DNA from: Curtobacterium sp. PhB115
GTDB lineage: Bacteria > Actinomycetota > Actinomycetes > Actinomycetales > Microbacteriaceae
Assembly (NCBI RefSeq): GCF_003752025.1
Contig: NZ_RJKR01000006.1
Coordinates: 717,466 to 781,465, forward strand
Direction of reading: 5' to 3'
DNA: 64,000 bases
In this document: one piece after another, positions 31,991 through 40,937 of the stretch
Layout of the letters: every line of letters begins with the position of its first letter
Numbering within the stretch: position 1 is the first letter of the stretch
Translations under genes and position numbers: made by a program
The notes under the pieces: generated by a model
What the model saw: only the letters and a program-made list of their open reading frames with translations
Told to the model about the DNA's origin: nothing
The model's database searches: none

Positions 31991-33571
31991 ATGGTGAGGA
32001 AGCGCATCCTCGTCGGCGTCGCGTTGGCGACCGCCGTCGGACTCTCCCTGAGCGCGTGCACCGCGTCCGGCTCCGCCGGCGGTGGCAGCAGCTCGTCGAC
32101 CACCGACACGATCAACGCCGAGCTCTGGTATGCCCCGGCGACCTTCGACCCCGCGAAGGCGTCGGCCAGCTCCGACGTCGAGGTCGCACGACTCGGCTTC
32201 GACACCCTGCTCCGGCAGGGCGAGGGCGACGACGGCGGCTACATCGGCGGACTCGCGACGAAGTGGGACGCCGAGTCGGCGTCGAAGTACGAGTTCACGA
32301 TCCGCGACGGTGCCACGTGCTCCGACGGCACCGAGATCACGCCGACCGTCGTGGAGAAGTCCTTCGAGTACCTGGTCGGCCTCGACGACTCGGGTGCGCA
32401 GACCTGGAAGAACCAGGCCTTCGGTTCCGGCGACCCGAAGTTCACCGCGGACGACTCCGCCGGCACCCTGACGATCTCGCTCAGCGAGCCGTACTCGCAG
32501 CTGCTCGGTGGCCTGACCCGCCCCGGTACCGGCATCATCTGCCCGGCCGGTCTCGCCGACACGAAGGGCCTCGCGGCCGGTACCGTCGACGGTGCGTGGT
32601 CCGGCCCCTACACGCTCGCGAAGTCCTCGGCCGGCAAGAGCGTCTCCTACGCGCTGCGGTCCGACTACGACGCCTGGCCGGCGTGGAAGACCGTCACCGG
32701 TGAGCCGGCGAAGACCATCAACCTGACCGTGCAGGGCGACTCGAACACGAGCGCCAACCTGCTGCAGTCCGGCGGTGTCGACGTCGCACGCTTCTACGAC
32801 TCGAACGCCGAGCGCTTCAGCGGCGACGACTACTCCACCGTGAAGTTCGCCAGCTCGGCCTACAACCTCGTGTTCAACGAGGCCGAGGGCTCCGGCTCGG
32901 TGTTCGCCGACGACCAGCCGCTCCGCGCCGCGGTTGCTCAGGCGATCGACACGAAGGGGTTCAACAACGCCGGTCTCGATGGACTCGGGGTCGAGCAGAA
33001 CACGGTGAACGCAGCGAGCTACCGCTGCGCGGTGGACGACTCGTCCCTGGTGCAGTCCTACGACGCGAAGGCCGCGGCGAAGGAGCTCAAGGGCAAGACG
33101 ATCCGCCTGCTCATCATGTCGAACTGGGACCCCGCCGCCGACTTCCTGGCGGAGTCGCTGCGGAACGCCGGTGCGACCGTGAAGGTCTCGGCGCCGGACC
33201 CCGCCGACTGGACGAAGCAGATGCGCACCGAGCCCAAGACGTGGGACGTCGCCGTGGCGGCGGAGGACGCTCAGACCGGCCTGATCAACACCTCGATCGC
33301 GCGCTACGTCGGTCCGACGTACGCCGAGGGCGGCACGAACGTGTCCTCGAGCGACAACCCCGAGGGACTCGCGGCCTACCAGGCGGCGATGGCCACATCG
33401 GACGCCGACCAGCAGTGCGAGGACTTCGCCACGGCGCAGAAGTCGATCCTCGAGCGCGTCGACATGACACCGCTCATCACGGACACGCACCGGTACGTCG
33501 CTCGCAAGGGCTTCGAGACCCACGTGTTCTCCGGCTACTGGGACGTCTCCGCGATGCGGATCGTGTCCTGA
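31991..33571 (+). CDS. ABC transporter family 5 substrate-binding lipoprotein
   Basis: A 526-residue solute-binding protein of the peptide/nickel (SBP_bac_5) type. It has a lipoprotein signal with the lipobox cysteine at residue 23 (LSLSAC), then a Gly/Ser-rich linker and the mature domain with LWYAPATFDPAKASASSDVEV and RLGFDTLLRQ. AGGAGGA precedes the ATG by about 7 bp. It is the first gene of a four-gene transporter operon plus amidohydrolase under a GntR-type operator, so it probably captures the substrate of the whole catabolic region: a peptide-like, amide or amine compound. Confidence 0.92.
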   Translation: MVRKRILVGVALATAVGLSLSACTASGSAGGGSSSSTTDTINAELWYAPATFDPAKASASSDVEVARLGFDTLLRQGEGDDGGYIGGLATKWDAESASKYEFTIRDGATCSDGTEITPTVVEKSFEYLVGLDDSGAQTWKNQAFGSGDPKFTADDSAGTLTISLSEPYSQLLGGLTRPGTGIICPAGLADTKGLAAGTVDGAWSGPYTLAKSSAGKSVSYALRSDYDAWPAWKTVTGEPAKTINLTVQGDSNTSANLLQSGGVDVARFYDSNAERFSGDDYSTVKFASSAYNLVFNEAEGSGSVFADDQPLRAAVAQAIDTKGFNNAGLDGLGVEQNTVNAASYRCAVDDSSLVQSYDAKAAAKELKGKTIRLLIMSNWDPAADFLAESLRNAGATVKVSAPDPADWTKQMRTEPKTWDVAVAAEDAQTGLINTSIARYVGPTYAEGGTNVSSSDNPEGLAAYQAAMATSDADQQCEDFATAQKSILERVDMTPLITDTHRYVARKGFETHVFSGYWDVSAMRIVS

Positions 33572-33585
33572 TCGCCTGACCGAAC

Positions 33586-33620
33586 AAGCACCAAGCACCA
33601 AGCACCAAGCACCAAGCACC
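33586..33620 (+). repeat. Five tandem copies of a 7-bp unit
   Basis: AAGCACC occurs five times in direct succession in the gap between the substrate-binding protein and permease genes. It does not form a clear hairpin. Confidence 0.85.
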
Positions 33621-33656
33621 ACCCCAGCCCGGACCGGAGCACCAGGAGGACCCGCG

Positions 33657-34727
33657 ATGAGCACCACCACCGTCGACCATCCCCCCGTGCCCGGTCCGGG
33701 CACCCCCGGGTCACCGGGCACCCCGGGCTCCCCGACCGCCGCAGCGCCCCGGGCCGCGAGCCTCGGCGGTGCCTGGCGCCGCTTCCTGCTCCGCCGCGCC
33801 GTCGGCCTCGTCATCAACCTGGCCCTGCTCGTCCTCGTGACGTTCCTGATCGTCCAGCTCATCCCCGGCGACCCGGCCACCGCCATCGCCGGTGACACCG
33901 CGACGCTCGCCCAGGTCGAGCTCGTCCGGCACCAGCTCGGTCTCGACCAGCCGATCCCCGTCCAGCTCTGGCACTACGTCGCCGGCGTCGTGCAGGGGGA
34001 CTTCGGGGACTCGTACAAGTACCGCGCGCCGGCGATGGACATCGTCATGACGGCGGTCCCGTACACGCTCACCATCACGATCGCCGCGGTCCTGCTGCTG
34101 CTCGTCCTCGGACTCGCACTCGGCATGACCGTCGGGGTCCTCACCCGCGGCGACCGGCACCGCTGGCTCGACGTCTCGTTCTCGGCGGTCACCGGCCTGA
34201 TCTCCTCGATCCCGACGTACGTGCTCGCCACCGGGTTCGTCGTCGTCTTCGCGGTCCTGCTGCACGTGTTGCCGCCCGCGTACTCGCCGGCGTACGACTT
34301 CGGCGCGGCCGCGGTGCTGCCGATCGCCTCGCTCACCGTCGGCGGCACGTGCTCGGTGGCCCGCATCGTCCGCCGCGAGACCGCCGTGATCCTCGAGCAG
34401 GACTACATGCGCACCGCCCGCGGGTGGCGGCTGCCGGCGCTGTCGATCTACGCGAAGCACATGCTGCCGAACCTGCTCACCACCGCACTGACGCTGTCCG
34501 GGATCATCCTGACGGCCCTGCTCGGGTCGGCGCTCATCACCGAGGCGGTCTTCGCGTGGCCGGGCCTCGGCGGCGTCATCGTGCAGGCGATCGCGGTGGA
34601 CAAGGACTACCCGGTGATCCGCGCCGCGGTCTTCGTGATCGGGCTCATCTCGCGCGTGATCACGCTCGTCATCGACATCATCCTGGGTCTCATCGACCCG
34701 CGCACCCTCGGGGAGAAGCGTGGCTGA
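33657..34727 (+). CDS. ABC transporter permease, DppB/OppB type
   Basis: A 356-residue permease with about six membrane segments. The family start RRAVGLVINLALLVLVTFLIVQLIPGDPA, the periplasmic LGLDQPIPVQLWHYVAGVVQGDFGDSY, and the EAA-like loop MRTARGWRLPALSIYAKHMLPNLL are all characteristic of DppB/OppB. The first 35 residues form a Pro/Gly/Thr-rich cytoplasmic extension. CAGGAGGA precedes the ATG. It overlaps the next gene by 8 bp. Confidence 0.92.
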   Translation: MSTTTVDHPPVPGPGTPGSPGTPGSPTAAAPRAASLGGAWRRFLLRRAVGLVINLALLVLVTFLIVQLIPGDPATAIAGDTATLAQVELVRHQLGLDQPIPVQLWHYVAGVVQGDFGDSYKYRAPAMDIVMTAVPYTLTITIAAVLLLLVLGLALGMTVGVLTRGDRHRWLDVSFSAVTGLISSIPTYVLATGFVVVFAVLLHVLPPAYSPAYDFGAAAVLPIASLTVGGTCSVARIVRRETAVILEQDYMRTARGWRLPALSIYAKHMLPNLLTTALTLSGIILTALLGSALITEAVFAWPGLGGVIVQAIAVDKDYPVIRAAVFVIGLISRVITLVIDIILGLIDPRTLGEKRG

Positions 34728-36477
34728 CACCATCACCGCCGTCCGGGCCGCCACCACCGACCCGGCATCGCGTCCCCGGACCTTCGCCTGGAACGGCGGG
34801 CTGGTCGTCGGCCTCGGGATGTTCGGGCTCATCCTGGTCGTGGCGGTCGTCGCCCCGTTCGTCTTCGGCGCGCAGGCCACCGGCATCGGCGGTACGGCCG
34901 GACTCGGCTCGACCGCCGCCCACCCGCTCGGCACCGACACGCTCGGGCGCGACATGCTCGCGCGCACCCTGGTCGCGACCCGGGCGACGGTCCTGATGGC
35001 GCTCGCGGCCACCGCGCTCTCCGCGGTGGTCGGCATCGCGCTCGGCATCGGTGTCTGGTTGGCACCGCGACGGGTGCGCGAGCTCGGCCTGCGGGCGATC
35101 GAGTTCGCGGTCAGCTACCCGACGATGCTCGTCGCCATCATCGTCGCCGCGATCCTCGGTCAGGGCATGGTGCAGGTCGTCGTCGCCATCGCGGTCGCGA
35201 ACATCGCCGGCTTCGCCCGCCTGACCGCGAACCTGGCGGCGAAGATCTCCACCAGCGAGTACGTCACCACCGCTCGGCTGATGGGTGTCCCGGCGCACCG
35301 GGTCGCGATGCGGCACGTCCTGCCGAACATGGCCGAGCCGACGCTGATCCTGATCGCCGGCGCCTTCTCCGGCGCGCTGGTCGAGATCTCCGGCCTGTCC
35401 TTCATCGGACTCGGCGCCCAGACGCCCGCGTTCGACTGGGGCACGCTGCTCAACGACGGCCTGGACCGCATCGTCGTGAACCCGGTCGTCATCGTCGGCC
35501 CCGCGGTCGCGCTCACCTTCGCGTCGCTCGCCGCCCTGCTCGTCGGCGACGGGCTCGCCGCGGCTGCGAACCCCCGGTCGAACACCACGCGGGCCCGGAC
35601 CACCAGGGCGACCGGAGCGTCGTCGCTCGCGGTCGAGGACGACGCCGTGCTCGTCGCCGACGGCATCTCGGTGCAGCACGCAGCCAGCGGACGCGCCCTG
35701 GTCAAGGACGTCTCGTTCACGATCCGGCGGGGCGAGGTGCTCGGGATCGTCGGTGAGTCCGGCTCGGGCAAGTCCCTGACGGCCTCGCTGGTCGCGAAGC
35801 TGCTGGGTGAGGGGCTCGACGGCTCCGCACGCCGGCTCGAACTCGGCGGCGTCGACCTGCTCGGCCGCGTGCCGGACCGGGTGCTGGCGTCCCGCATCGG
35901 GCTCGTCTACCAGGACCCGGGCACGGCGCTGAACCCGGCCATGGTGCTCGGCATCCAGCTGTCCGATGTGCTCCGGATGCGGCTGCGACACAGCCGGCGT
36001 GACGCGATCCGCCTGCTGACGCAGGGCTTCCGTGCCGTGATGCTGACCGATCCCGAGGGCCGACTGCGCCAGTACCCGCACCAGCTCTCCGGCGGCATGA
36101 AGCAGCGCGCGATGATCGCGTCGGCGATGAGCACGAAGCCCGACCTGCTCATCGCGGACGAGCCGACCACCGCCCTCGACGTCACCGTCCAGCGCGAGGT
36201 CCTGACCGTGCTGAAGCGGATGAACGAGGACTCCGGCACCGCCGTGCTGTTCATCTCCCACGACCTCGGGGTCGTCCGGGCACTCTGCGACCGGGTCCTG
36301 GTCATGCGGAACGGCGAGATCGTCGAGCGCATCGACGACGTCGCGGGGCTCTCGCCGGACACCGTCGACCACCCGTACACGAAGCAGCTCCTGGCGGCGA
36401 CACCGGTCGTGACGGTGCCGGAGTCCACCGTGCCCTCGGAGTCCACGCGCACCGAACAGGCGGAGGCACACGCATGA
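34720..36477 (+). CDS. Fused DppC-type permease and DppD-type ATPase
   Basis: The 585-residue protein joins two normally separate subunits. Residues 1-290 are a DppC-like permease (HPLGTDTLGRDMLARTL, EAA loop TARLMGVPAHRVAMRHVLPNM, FIGLGAQTPAFDWGTLL). After a linker rich in Arg and Thr, residues 310-585 are an ATPase with Walker A GESGSGKS, signature LSGGMKQRAMIA, Walker B LLIADEPTTALD and the H-loop FISHDLG. The GTG start overlaps DppB by 8 bp, and the end overlaps the second ATPase (ATGA). Such fusions occur in actinobacterial peptide importers. The frame is continuous with no sign of a frameshift. Confidence 0.92.
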   Translation: MADTITAVRAATTDPASRPRTFAWNGGLVVGLGMFGLILVVAVVAPFVFGAQATGIGGTAGLGSTAAHPLGTDTLGRDMLARTLVATRATVLMALAATALSAVVGIALGIGVWLAPRRVRELGLRAIEFAVSYPTMLVAIIVAAILGQGMVQVVVAIAVANIAGFARLTANLAAKISTSEYVTTARLMGVPAHRVAMRHVLPNMAEPTLILIAGAFSGALVEISGLSFIGLGAQTPAFDWGTLLNDGLDRIVVNPVVIVGPAVALTFASLAALLVGDGLAAAANPRSNTTRARTTRATGASSLAVEDDAVLVADGISVQHAASGRALVKDVSFTIRRGEVLGIVGESGSGKSLTASLVAKLLGEGLDGSARRLELGGVDLLGRVPDRVLASRIGLVYQDPGTALNPAMVLGIQLSDVLRMRLRHSRRDAIRLLTQGFRAVMLTDPEGRLRQYPHQLSGGMKQRAMIASAMSTKPDLLIADEPTTALDVTVQREVLTVLKRMNEDSGTAVLFISHDLGVVRALCDRVLVMRNGEIVERIDDVAGLSPDTVDHPYTKQLLAATPVVTVPESTVPSESTRTEQAEAHA

Positions 36478-37292
36478 CCGACACCACGACGACGCGCGAA
36501 CGCCGCGCAACCGACACCGACCCGGCCCCCATGATCGACGTCCGCGCCCTCGACGTCGCGTTCGGCTCGACGACCGTCCTGCACGGCGTCGACCTCCGGC
36601 TCGAACGGGGTCGGACGGTCGGTGTCGTCGGGGAGTCCGGCTCGGGGAAGTCCACGCTCGCGAAGGTGCTGGTCGGCACCGTGAAGCCCGCGTCGGGAAG
36701 TGCCACCGTGGACGGGGTCGACCTGGCGGCGGCCGACCGAGCGACCCTGCGCGGCTACCGGCGCCGGATCCAGATGATCCCCCAGGACCCGTACTCGTCC
36801 CTCTCACCACGGCGTACCGTCGCGCAGACCCTGGCCGAGGCGATCGACCCGGTCCGCCCCCGCGTCGCCACCCACGAGGACCGCATCGGCGGCTGGCTCG
36901 AACGCGTCGGGCTGTCGCGGGACATGATGCACCGCTACCCGCACGAGTTCTCCGGCGGGCAACGACAGCGCATCGCCATCGCCCGCGGCCTGGTCATCGA
37001 CCCGCACCTGGTGATCGCCGACGAGATCACCTCGGCGCTGGACGTCTCGGTGCAGGCGCAGATCCTCGAGCTGCTCGCGGACATCAAGGAGTCCCTCGGC
37101 CTCACGATGATGTTCATCTCGCACAACCTGGCGGTCGTGCAGCGGGTCAGCGACGAGGTCGTCGTGCTCTACCAGGGCGAGGTCGTCGAGGCCGGTCCGG
37201 TCGAGCAGATCTACGCCGACCCCCAGCACTGGTACACGCGTCGCCTCCTCGACGCGGACCCCGGCTCCGCACGCTTCAGCCTGGCCGGCTGA
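36474..37292 (+). CDS. ABC transporter ATPase, DppF/OppF type
   Basis: A 272-residue ATPase pairing with the ATPase half of the fusion protein. Walker A GESGSGKST, Q-loop region IQMIPQDPYSSLSPRRTV, signature FSGGQRQRIAIARG, Walker B LVIADEITSALD and FISHNLAVV are all intact. The start overlaps the fusion gene by 4 bp. An amidohydrolase gene follows 20 bp later, so import and hydrolysis are probably co-transcribed. Confidence 0.93.
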   Translation: MTDTTTTRERRATDTDPAPMIDVRALDVAFGSTTVLHGVDLRLERGRTVGVVGESGSGKSTLAKVLVGTVKPASGSATVDGVDLAAADRATLRGYRRRIQMIPQDPYSSLSPRRTVAQTLAEAIDPVRPRVATHEDRIGGWLERVGLSRDMMHRYPHEFSGGQRQRIAIARGLVIDPHLVIADEITSALDVSVQAQILELLADIKESLGLTMMFISHNLAVVQRVSDEVVVLYQGEVVEAGPVEQIYADPQHWYTRRLLDADPGSARFSLAG

Positions 37293-37312
37293 CCGACCCA
37301 GGAAGGCCCGCA

Positions 37313-38590
37313 GTGGCGGCACGACTCCCGACGACCCCGCACGCCGACGGCGTGCTCCGACTGGTCGGCGCGACCCTGGTGGACGGCACGGGTGCTCCGC
37401 CGCGCGCCGACGCCGAGGTCGAGCTGCGTGACGGCGACGTCACCTACGTCGGTCCGCGGCGCGCCCCGGCCGCGGAGGTCCCGACGATCGACCTGTCCGG
37501 CCGCTGGCTGCTGCCCGGCTTCGTCGACGCGCACGTGCACCTCAGCATGGTGCCGACGACGCCCGAGGAGCAGCGCGCACGGTTCCCGGAAGAGGACGTG
37601 CTCGAGGTCGCGCAGGTGCTCCGCACGACCCTGCACGCCGGCGTCACGACGGCGCGGGACCTGGACGGGCTGACACCGGGCTACCGCAACGCGATCGCCC
37701 GCGGCACCGTCGTCGGTCCGCGGCTGCACCTCGCGATCGCCATGCTCTCGCCGACGGGTGGGCACGCCGACCCGGTCCGGCCGAACGGCTCCCTGCCGGC
37801 CTGGGCCGTGCGGCCCGGCATGCCGGCACCCGGCGTCGTCGACACCGACGAGGACGTCGTCCGGATGGTCCGCTCGCTGCTCCGCACCGGTGCCGACGCG
37901 ATCAAGGTCTCGACCTCGGGCGGGGTCGGTTCGCCGACCGACGACCCGGACGACGTCGGCATCACCGAGGAGCAGGTCCGGCTCGTCGTCCGCCTGGTCG
38001 GCGAACGCGGCGGCCGCCCTGTCACGGCGCACGCCCTCACCGACGCGGCGGCCAGGGCAGCGGTGCTCGGCGGAGCATCCAGCATCGAGCACGGCTACGA
38101 CCTGCACGACGAGACCATCGCGCTGATGGTCGAGCGCGGGACGGTGCTGGTGCCCACGCTGAGCACGCTCCTGCGCGAACTCGACCCCGCGACCGCGTCG
38201 GCCGAACGCCTCGAACAGCGCGCCGTGCTGCACGCGCGCGGTCTCGACAGCGTGCGCCGCGCGGTTTCCGCCGGGGTCCCCGTCGCGCTCGGCACCGACG
38301 CGGGCGTGCACCCGCACGGCCGGAACCTCGCAGAGCTCGCCCGCTTCGTGCAGGTCGGCCTGTCGCCGCTCGACGCGATCACGGCCGGCACCCTGCAGGG
38401 TGCCCGACTGCTCGGACTGGAGGCCCGGCTCGGCTCCGTCGAGCGCGGCAAGACCGGCGACCTGGTCGTCTCGAGCGTCGATCCCCTCGCCGACGTCGGC
38501 GCGCTCGCCGACGCTGCCAGCGTGCGCGCGGTCCTGCAGTCCGGTCGTGTGGTCAAGGACCTGGACGGACTGGTGACCACAGCCTCCTGA
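37313..38590 (+). CDS. Metal-dependent amidohydrolase (imidazolonepropionase/prolidase-like)
   Basis: A 425-residue amidohydrolase-1 family enzyme with intact metal ligands: GFVDAHVHLSM, the carbamylated Lys region TGADAIKVSTSGGV, PVTAHALTDAAARA, SSIEHGYDL and LGTDAGVHPHG. This group includes imidazolonepropionase-like enzymes and Xaa-Pro and Xaa-Arg dipeptidases. The GTG start has AGGAAGG upstream. As last gene of the ABC transporter operon it probably acts on the imported substrate, perhaps opening a cyclic amide or cleaving an N-acyl amino acid. It converges on the alpha/beta hydrolase gene with 17 bp between. Confidence 0.9.
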   Translation: MAARLPTTPHADGVLRLVGATLVDGTGAPPRADAEVELRDGDVTYVGPRRAPAAEVPTIDLSGRWLLPGFVDAHVHLSMVPTTPEEQRARFPEEDVLEVAQVLRTTLHAGVTTARDLDGLTPGYRNAIARGTVVGPRLHLAIAMLSPTGGHADPVRPNGSLPAWAVRPGMPAPGVVDTDEDVVRMVRSLLRTGADAIKVSTSGGVGSPTDDPDDVGITEEQVRLVVRLVGERGGRPVTAHALTDAAARAAVLGGASSIEHGYDLHDETIALMVERGTVLVPTLSTLLRELDPATASAERLEQRAVLHARGLDSVRRAVSAGVPVALGTDAGVHPHGRNLAELARFVQVGLSPLDAITAGTLQGARLLGLEARLGSVERGKTGDLVVSSVDPLADVGALADAASVRAVLQSGRVVKDLDGLVTTAS

Positions 38591-38607
38591 CCGTGGTCAC
38601 CACCCGC

Positions 38608-39321
38608 TCAACGCAGCGCGGCGGCGGCGCGCTCGATGACCGCGACGACCCGGTCCGGGGCGGCGTGCGCGACGGCGTGGCTCGTGTCGACCTCGTCGAC
38701 CGTCGCTCCCATGCGAGCGACGAAGTCGCGCTGGATCTCGGGCAGCAGGTGCGCGTCACGCGTCGCGAGCACGTACCAGGTCGGACGGGTACGCCAGGCG
38801 GGCTCACCGGTGGGCTGCTGGAACGCGGCATCGGCTGTCGGTCGGCGCTCCTCGGTGCGGGATGCCAGCAACACGTCCTCGGGCACGTCCCAGGCGAGGG
38901 CCCGTCGCGCCTCGTCGTCGTCGCGCGTGATCCACTCGCCGTCCGGGCCGCGGTCGGAGTACTGCGAGACCAGGGCCGGCTCGCGGGCACTGACGATCCC
39001 GGTCACCGACTCACCCTCGTCCGGCGCGAACGCCGCGACGTAGACGAGCCCGACGACGCGTTCGTGCGTCCCGGCGTTCGTGATGACGGCGCCGCCGTAC
39101 GAGTGTCCGACGAGCAGGACCGGGCCGTCGATGCCGTCGACGAGCGCGCGGACCGAGGCCTCGTCGTCACGGAGCGAGGTCATCGGGTTGTCGGCGAGCG
39201 TGACCCCGAACCCCCGGCCGCGCAGGAGCGGGGCGACCGAGGACCACGTGGACGGCGACCCGCCGGCGCCGTGGACCAGGACCACGTGCACGGCCGCAGT
39301 GTCCGCGCCGACCGCGCTCAC
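38608..39321 (-). CDS. Alpha/beta-fold hydrolase
   Basis: A 237-residue alpha/beta hydrolase. VVLVHGAGGSPSTW gives the oxyanion region, VLLVGHSYGGAVIT the nucleophile elbow with the catalytic Ser, and TSHAVAHAAPDRV near the end the catalytic His. It resembles small esterases of the salicylate-esterase/hydroxynitrile-lyase-like group. The GTG start overlaps the cyclase-family stop (GTGA), so the two are co-transcribed from the operator at 39993-40023 on the minus strand. It may hydrolyse an ester or lactone intermediate. Confidence 0.88.
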   Translation of the reverse strand: MSAVGADTAAVHVVLVHGAGGSPSTWSSVAPLLRGRGFGVTLADNPMTSLRDDEASVRALVDGIDGPVLLVGHSYGGAVITNAGTHERVVGLVYVAAFAPDEGESVTGIVSAREPALVSQYSDRGPDGEWITRDDDEARRALAWDVPEDVLLASRTEERRPTADAAFQQPTGEPAWRTRPTWYVLATRDAHLLPEIQRDFVARMGATVDEVDTSHAVAHAAPDRVVAVIERAAAALR

Positions 39322-39968
39322 GCGCCGACCGCCGCGGTCAGGGGGAGCAGGACGGTGGGCGCGGGGGCGGCTTCACGGCCCGCGAACGGCACCGGTTGGC
39401 ACACCATGAGGTAGTCGCCTGGCTCGACCTCGGACAGGTCCGCGTTCTCGAGGATCACGATGCCTGCGCCGCAGAGCGCGACGTGCGTCGGCCACGCCTC
39501 GGTGCGGGCGGGGGCCTCCATCGTCATGTAGTCGATGCCGGCGAAGCGCACCCCGCGGTCGACGAGCCACTGCGCGCCGCTCGGGCCGAGCCCGACCCAC
39601 GTCTCCGACCGCTCGTTCCGGGTCAGCGCGTCGGTCGAGTTCCGGGTGCGGAACAGCACGCGCTCGGCACCGGCCGCACCCGCCGCCTCGAGGTCGCCGG
39701 CGGTGATCTCCTCGACGACGTGCCGGAGGTCCAGGACGCGGGCGGGGCCGACCACGCTCTCGAGCGCGATCTCGTCCACCGTCGTCGCACCGGGGACGAA
39801 GTGCGACGGAGCGTCGACGTGCGTGCCCGTGTGCGCTCCGATCAGCCAGCGGGAGACGTCCGACGGGAAGCCGTTCGCGATCTCCTCGACCATCTCGAAG
39901 GTGGGGCGCCTGCCCCAGTGCAGCATCTCGGGGGAGATGGGGATGTTGATGTCGATCGCGTCGGTCAC
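39318..39968 (-). CDS. Cyclase/kynurenine formamidase-family hydrolase
   Basis: A 216-residue metal-dependent hydrolase of the cyclase family, which includes bacterial kynurenine formamidase and isatin hydrolase. The signature IGAHTGTHVDAPSHFVPGATTVDEI (His-x3-His-x-Asp pattern) is intact, and the central block RVLDLRHV and AGIDYMTMEAP are standard. The GTG start at 39968 has GGAGG 6 bp upstream. Members cleave N-formyl, amide or cyclic amide bonds. It belongs to the GntR-box regulon through the shared upstream operator pair. Confidence 0.88.
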   Translation of the reverse strand: MTDAIDINIPISPEMLHWGRRPTFEMVEEIANGFPSDVSRWLIGAHTGTHVDAPSHFVPGATTVDEIALESVVGPARVLDLRHVVEEITAGDLEAAGAAGAERVLFRTRNSTDALTRNERSETWVGLGPSGAQWLVDRGVRFAGIDYMTMEAPARTEAWPTHVALCGAGIVILENADLSEVEPGDYLMVCQPVPFAGREAAPAPTVLLPLTAAVGA

Positions 39969-39992
39969 GGGTCCTCCGGGAACTCCTGCAGA

Positions 39993-40023
39993 ATGGATTC
40001 GTATTGGGCTAGATTGTATCCAA
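39993..40023. promoter_or_regulatory. GntR-type operator pair, divergent promoter
   Basis: ATGGATTCGT (39993-40002) and TTGTATCCAA (40014-40023) are 21 bp apart centre to centre. TAGATT (40010-40015) is the probable -10 for the rightward metallohydrolase gene and occupies the same position relative to the second box as at 15119 and 31914. Confidence 0.68.
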
Positions 40024-40043
40024 CTTGACGAGAGGTGCAACGG

Positions 40044-40916
40044 ATGCCCGACTCCGCCCCGCTGTTCGACCTCGGTGGACCCCCGACCCGGATCGTGCCC
40101 CTCGTGCTCGGGTGGGAGCCGATCCCGGAGTCCGTGTCGCTCCGCGGCGGGGACCCGGCGCGGTTCCTGCTCGAACCCGTCACGGCCGCTGCGGTCTGCT
40201 TCGCGGACGGCTGGGCGCTGATCGACGGCGGCTTCAACCTCGACGTCGTCCGCGATCCGACGCTGCGGAAGCAGTACTACGACTACGAGAGCTACACCGC
40301 CGTCGTCCCACCGGGCGACGCGCTCGCCGAGGGCATCGCCGCGGCCGGGCTCGACTGGGCCGACCTCGGGTTCTCGGCGCTCTCGCACGTCCACCTCGAC
40401 CACACCGGCGGGCTCCGGCTCGCCCCGGCCGGCACGCCGGTGGTGCTGCAGCGGCGGGAGTGGGACTGGCTGCAGGCCGGCGCGGGTCGACGGGAGACGG
40501 TGATCCCGTCCGACGTCCTCGGTGCCGACGTCGACGTGCGGCTCGTCGACGGCGACACGGTGCTCGCCGCCGGGTTCTCGGCGCTCGACACCGCCGGGCA
40601 CACGCCGGGGCACCAGTCGTTCCGCGTCGACCTGCCCGGGCGATCGGTCGTGCTCGCCTGCGACGCGGCCGACCTGGAGCGCAACGTCGTCGAGCGGATC
40701 CCCTGCGGCTGGACCGGCGGCCCGGGCGGCGAGCGGCTCGCCGAACGGGCGGTCGAGCGACTGGCCGACCTCGCGGCCATGGACGGGGTCGAGGTCTGGC
40801 CCGGGCACGACCCGAGCTGGCACGCGTGGGCGCCCGTGCCCGTGCCTGCGCCGGCGCCCGAGCCCGAGCCCGCGCCCGCGCTGGCGCCTGCGCCCGCAGC
40901 GGCGCCGGCGCCGTGA
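40044..40916 (+). CDS. Metallo-beta-lactamase-fold hydrolase (lactonase-like)
   Basis: The 290-residue protein has the MBL zinc motif SHVHLDHTGGL, then DTAGHTPGHQSF, ACDAADLERN and WPGHD, in the pattern of N-acyl-homoserine lactonase-like enzymes. GAGAGG lies 9 bp before the ATG at 40044. GTG at 40035 is an alternative. The last 30 residues alternate Ala and Pro with some Glu (APVPVPAPAPEPEP...), a low-complexity tail. Under the shared operator it may open a lactone in the pathway, but quorum-signal hydrolysis is an alternative. Confidence 0.87.
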   Translation: MPDSAPLFDLGGPPTRIVPLVLGWEPIPESVSLRGGDPARFLLEPVTAAAVCFADGWALIDGGFNLDVVRDPTLRKQYYDYESYTAVVPPGDALAEGIAAAGLDWADLGFSALSHVHLDHTGGLRLAPAGTPVVLQRREWDWLQAGAGRRETVIPSDVLGADVDVRLVDGDTVLAAGFSALDTAGHTPGHQSFRVDLPGRSVVLACDAADLERNVVERIPCGWTGGPGGERLAERAVERLADLAAMDGVEVWPGHDPSWHAWAPVPVPAPAPEPEPAPALAPAPAAAPAP

Positions 40917-40937
40917 CGGTCCCGGGCTGCCTCCCGC

